The position numbers and the translations under genes are program-made. DNA of 6,947 nt from Tannerella sp. (GTDB lineage Bacteria; Bacteroidota; Bacteroidia; Bacteroidales; Tannerellaceae). Below are positions 5,397-6,947 of this stretch, one piece after another. Position 1 is the first letter of the stretch; every line of letters starts with the position of its first letter. Location of the stretch: the NCBI GenBank assembly GCA_031279875.1, contig JAITHS010000268.1, positions 1 through 6,947 on the forward strand. The letters run 5' to 3'. The notes below the pieces were generated by a model, which saw only the letters and a program-made list of their open reading frames with translations, did no database searches and was not told the origin of the DNA.

Positions 5397-6221
5397 ATGA
5401 ATCCGATTGTACTTGCAACTGATGATATAAAACGCAATTTGCCGCCAATGTTGCGGCCTGTTGCAACTAAATGGCTGATAAACAGCCTGTTCCGACTGTT
5501 AGATATTGACAAGGTAAACGAAATTCACGCCAAATATTGCCACCTGCGCGGCGCGGCATTTACTTCCGCCATGCTCAACGACCCGATGATGGATGTGCGC
5601 TATGAAGTACACAACCGCGAAATCCTCGACCAACTGCCCGACGGAGCATTTCTGACCGTCTCCAACCACCCGATAGGCTCGCTCGACGGCATTGCTCTGA
5701 TAGACCTCTTTGCCTCTTTACGTCCCGATTTTAAGGTCATGGTAAACCGTATTCTGTCGCATATCTCCGCTATGGGCGATAATTTCATCTCGATAGTCCA
5801 TAAAACGGTTGAAAGCAGGGAGGCAATGACTAACGCTGCCGTTATTCGCCTCGCACTGACCCATTTACAGGAAGGACATCCGCTGGGATTTTTTCCTGCC
5901 GGCTCTATGTCGTTCTACAACTGCCGCCTCAAAGCGGTGCGTGATATTCCATGGTCGAAATCCGTCATCCGCCTCATCCGCAAAACCAATGCGCCGGTCT
6001 TTCCGGTCTTTTTCGACTGCCTCAACTCCGCCGGTTTCTACCGCGTCGGCCGCCTGTCGTGGAAACTGCGCACACTTTTTGTTGCCCGTGAAGCGTTCAA
6101 CAAGCAAGGTAGAACCATCGACATCTATCTCCGACCACCGATAATGCCCGAAGTTATCAAGTCATATAAAGACGACGAAGCCCTCGCAACGTTTCTTTAC
6201 AATATGACTTATGGGTTATAA
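5397..6221 (+). CDS. Lysophospholipid acyltransferase (PlsC-like/GlsA-like) family protein
   Basis: A 274-residue glycerolipid-type acyltransferase, expected to move an acyl chain from acyl-ACP or acyl-CoA to a hydroxyl on a lipid precursor at the cytoplasmic membrane. The catalytic block is SNHPIGSLDG at residues 89-98, with His91 and Asp97 separated by five residues rather than the four of NHx4D. The acceptor-binding block is FFPAGSMS (165-172), in place of FPEGT. RDIPWSKS (182-189) and PVFPVFFDCLNSAGFY (200-215) are shared with Bacteroidota homologues such as those annotated as GlsA, the O-acyltransferase of glycine lipid synthesis. No N-terminal transmembrane helix is evident. It is the last gene of the operon, 28 bases after the phosphatidyltransferase. 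The N-acyltransferase partner (GlsB) is absent, so a glycine-lipid role is not supported here; building the lipid acceptor for the neighbouring enzyme is equally plausible. Confidence 0.83.
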   Translation: MNPIVLATDDIKRNLPPMLRPVATKWLINSLFRLLDIDKVNEIHAKYCHLRGAAFTSAMLNDPMMDVRYEVHNREILDQLPDGAFLTVSNHPIGSLDGIALIDLFASLRPDFKVMVNRILSHISAMGDNFISIVHKTVESREAMTNAAVIRLALTHLQEGHPLGFFPAGSMSFYNCRLKAVRDIPWSKSVIRLIRKTNAPVFPVFFDCLNSAGFYRVGRLSWKLRTLFVAREAFNKQGRTIDIYLRPPIMPEVIKSYKDDEALATFLYNMTYGL

Positions 6222-6228
6222 GGTACTT

Positions 6229-6947
6229 TTACGTAACGAACAGTGGCATTACGCTATCGCTGTAACGCTCGTTATAGGGTTGATGTAGTGAGCGATACCG
6301 TTTGTAGAATTTGCCTTTGCCGGGCGCCGGATATTTGCACTTTTTACTGTCGAGTACTAATACCCAATCCGTATATTCTCCGGTTTGAGGGGGATTGAAA
6401 AGATGTCCGGTTTCGTTGTTTTTTAATATGCCGATGCGCTGTGCTGTGCCGTTGCGGGGGTTGAACCACCATGCGACTATTTTTTCGTCTTTGATGACGC
6501 CGGTTTTCACTTTGAATGCTCTGCCTACCGGAGCGTAGATCATGGCGTATGTTCCGTCGTTGTCGCGGGTTGCCACAAACCGGTATCGTCCTTCTCCCGG
6601 AACGGAGGTCGGGACGTCGGACGCGATGATGATCGACGGGTCGGGAATGCGGTTCATGAAAGGTCGGGATTCGATTAACGCTTTGCCGTAAGCCACCTGT
6701 GCGGAACCGGGCTGGTTAAGCGCCTCTTTCCACGACATCAGCGGATTGTTTACGGGCGAACGTTTGTCGGGGTCGTACATTTGCCATACGGAATGATGGC
6801 CGTATGTATGTCCGAAAGCGCCGTTGAAAGTATCCCAATAAAACGTTTTCCGCACATCAGCCGAAATCGAATGTCCCAGCGTACCGGGCTTGAACGATAC
6901 CGGATGATCTTCGTATAGCGGTTCTCCGTCGATGACGGGTTTGGGAG
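6229..6947 (-). CDS. DUF4038/GH140-like glycoside hydrolase, C-terminal part (partial)
   Basis: The 3' part of a minus-strand gene that continues beyond the right edge; 238 codons plus a stop are present and the frame is open to the last base, so a GTG at 6855 is not the start. Numbering from the edge, GEPLYE (7-12) and [16 protein letters not shown] (44-59) are typical of the apiosidase-like DUF4038 catalytic barrel, whose conserved glutamate in GEPxYE is likely catalytic. The remainder (about 120-200) matches the 'putative collagen-binding' domain found at the C-terminus of these enzymes ([28 protein letters not shown]). Known relatives, such as the GH140 apiosidase of Bacteroides, are secreted and act on plant pectin side chains. 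The signal peptide is outside the window. About 35 residues follow DWVLVLD, longer and more basic than the usual ending. The gene converges on the operon with a 7-base gap and appears functionally unrelated. Confidence 0.88.
   Translation of the reverse strand, partial: PKPVIDGEPLYEDHPVSFKPGTLGHSISADVRKTFYWDTFNGAFGHTYGHHSVWQMYDPDKRSPVNNPLMSWKEALNQPGSAQVAYGKALIESRPFMNRIPDPSIIIASDVPTSVPGEGRYRFVATRDNDGTYAMIYAPVGRAFKVKTGVIKDEKIVAWWFNPRNGTAQRIGILKNNETGHLFNPPQTGEYTDWVLVLDSKKCKYPAPGKGKFYKRYRSLHQPYNERYSDSVMPLFVT

Noticed and set aside
6234..6274. TAACGA/TCGTTA imperfect hairpin as a shared terminator for the convergent genes
   Set aside because: The 6-bp stem has a lopsided inner bulge, lacks a T tract on either strand and lies inside the hydrolase coding region.

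Overview
The window looks like a Bacteroidales (phylum Bacteroidota) chromosome segment. Three things suggest this: AT-rich intergenic DNA with TAnnTTTG-type -7 promoter boxes rather than sigma70 boxes; the absence of strong Shine-Dalgarno sequences before the starts; and gene families typical of the phylum (a DUF4837 lipoprotein, a PdxA with the 'GDINGIGYE' signature, and an apiosidase-like DUF4038 glycoside hydrolase). No rRNA, tRNA, CRISPR array or intact insertion sequence was found.

Layout. Bases 1-282 hold no convincing complete gene. They carry two divergent promoters: a well-formed minus-strand one (190-221), whose transcript runs off the left edge, and a plus-strand one (253-260) just before the first gene. 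From 283 to 6221, seven plus-strand genes lie close together (gaps of 21, 3, 17, -8, 58 and 28 bases) and probably form one operon. They are: a 2-oxoacid:ferredoxin oxidoreductase beta subunit (korB/vorA type), a DUF4837 lipoprotein, pdxA, a TagD-like cytidylyltransferase, an SDR oxidoreductase overlapping it by 8 bases, a CDP-alcohol phosphatidyltransferase-family membrane protein, and a lysophospholipid acyltransferase-family protein. A 7-base tandem repeat tract separates the SDR gene from the membrane protein gene. The right end (6229-6947, minus strand) is the 3' part of a DUF4038/GH140-like glycoside hydrolase that runs off the window and meets the operon tail to tail with a 7-base gap.

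How the genes may work together. The last four operon genes resemble a polar-lipid or phospho-alcohol module. The cytidylyltransferase could make a CDP-alcohol, possibly from a substrate shaped by the SDR. The membrane enzyme could transfer the phospho-alcohol to a lipid, and the acyltransferase could supply or finish the acyl chains. This is inference from family and order; the substrate cannot be read from sequence. The first three genes (ferredoxin-linked oxoacid metabolism, an envelope lipoprotein and vitamin B6 synthesis) have no obvious mechanistic link to that module. The korB gene stands here without its alpha or gamma subunits. The catalytic motifs of both the phosphatidyltransferase and the acyltransferase have spacings one residue longer than the textbook patterns.
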